NCBI GenBank assembly: GCA_013215905.1 | Contig: JABSQI010000011.1 | Coordinates: 4,397 to 11,060 of the forward strand | Length of the DNA stretch: 6,664 nt | Direction: 5' to 3' | Source of the DNA: Legionellales bacterium | GTDB lineage: Bacteria > Pseudomonadota > Gammaproteobacteria > PIVX01 | Shown here: piece after piece, positions 6,344 to 6,664 of the stretch | Layout: every line of letters starts with the position of its first letter | How positions within the stretch are numbered: position 1 is the first letter of the stretch | Notes under the pieces: model-generated | The model's input: the letters and a program-made list of their open reading frames with translations, nothing else | The model's database searches: none | What the model was told of the DNA's origin: nothing | Made by a program: the position numbers and the translations under genes

Positions 6344-6664
6344 AATTTGTTTTTAGAATATAGGTCCTCATATCTACATTTTTTTTATTCTGCTGGCGAG
6401 CCGATAACTCTAAAGATTTAATTATTTTAAAATTATATTTTATAGCTAATTGCTCAATATAATCTTCGGCGTGGGAAAACCTGCCAGATTTTTCTAAATT
6501 GAAATTTCTATTTTCGTTAAACTCAATTGAGAATAAAAAATATCCAGATGGCTCTAGAGCACGTCTTACTAACTCAAATATTTCCTGAAGATCACCAAAA
6601 TAATTTATAACATCGGCAGCAGTTATTAAACTATATTTAATAGAAGTATCTGTAAGATGCAGGA
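6333..6664 (-). CDS. SAM-dependent methyltransferase, C-terminal 109 residues (TPR-associated COG4976-like), cut by window edge
   Basis: An open frame on the minus strand enters from the right edge and ends at TAA 6333-6335. The visible residues include SLITAADVINYFGDLQEIFELVRRALEPSG followed by YFLFSIEF and SGRFSHAEDYIEQLAIKYNF, then ARQQNKKNVDMRTYILK. 'AADV..YFGDL' is the post-motif II region, 'L.PSGYFLFS.E' is motif III and strand 5 of a class I SAM methyltransferase, and 'SGRFSHAEDY' is characteristic of methyltransferases of the type often fused to N-terminal TPR repeats. The SAM-binding glycine motif and any TPRs are outside the window. The substrate is unknown. It converges on yciA, with 11 nt of shared coding DNA. 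Confidence 0.85.
   Translation of the reverse strand, partial: LHLTDTSIKYSLITAADVINYFGDLQEIFELVRRALEPSGYFLFSIEFNENRNFNLEKSGRFSHAEDYIEQLAIKYNFKIIKSLELSARQQNKKNVDMRTYILKTNFNA

Noticed and set aside
6346..6386. T-rich stretch with a run of eight T after yciA (6379-6386) as a yciA terminator
   Set aside because: The preceding sequence forms only a 4-bp ATAT stem with mismatches, and the T-run encodes lysine codons of the methyltransferase on the other strand.
1..6664. Defence system, mobile element, CRISPR array or RNA gene
   Set aside because: No transposase, integrase, nuclease or toxin-antitoxin proteins, no spaced direct repeats, and no tRNA or rRNA-like segments were seen on either strand. 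Apart from the surface protein, the genes belong to ordinary housekeeping families.

Overview
The window is strongly AT-rich bacterial chromosome. Its gene families (a SUF-type Rrf2 regulator followed by sufB-sufC-sufD, a YciA thioesterase, an Ahr/YjgB aldehyde reductase and a TPR-type methyltransferase) point to a proteobacterium, most likely an AT-rich gammaproteobacterium such as a Legionellales- or Francisella-like lineage. That placement is inferred from protein resemblance and base composition only; there is no rRNA or other marker here to settle it.

Left part (1-2868, all minus strand): the start of an iron-sulfur cluster assembly operon, read right to left as promoter/operator, Rrf2-family regulator, sufB, sufC, then the first 61 codons of sufD running off the left edge. 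The genes are packed tightly (10 nt, 14 nt, then a 16-nt overlap). The regulator's promoter has a 7-bp-arm inverted repeat lying over its -10 element, which suggests that the regulator controls its own operon. SufB, SufC and SufD together form the scaffold and ATPase complex that builds Fe-S clusters.

Middle (2937-4562, minus strand): one large gene for a secreted or surface protein not recognised as a named gene. It has a signal peptide, three tandem copies of an approximately 80-residue beta-rich module, and a C-terminal region with an approximately 19-residue periodicity like a beta-helix, resembling GIN/DUF2807 'putative adhesin' proteins. It has a possible stem-loop terminator just downstream and two small inverted repeats upstream.

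Right part (4631-6664): ahr (minus strand), a 324-nt gap from its preferred start that holds a strong hairpin and a promoter, yciA (plus strand), and the C-terminal end of a methyltransferase (minus strand) that overlaps the 3' end of yciA by 11 nt. These look like ordinary metabolic genes, but the signals around yciA are unusual: a perfect -35 placed so close to the start codon that the mRNA may be leaderless, and a terminator-like hairpin oriented to stop transcription coming from the methyltransferase side.

No mobile element, CRISPR array, RNA gene or defence-like system was found. The most unfamiliar item is the triplicated-module surface protein.
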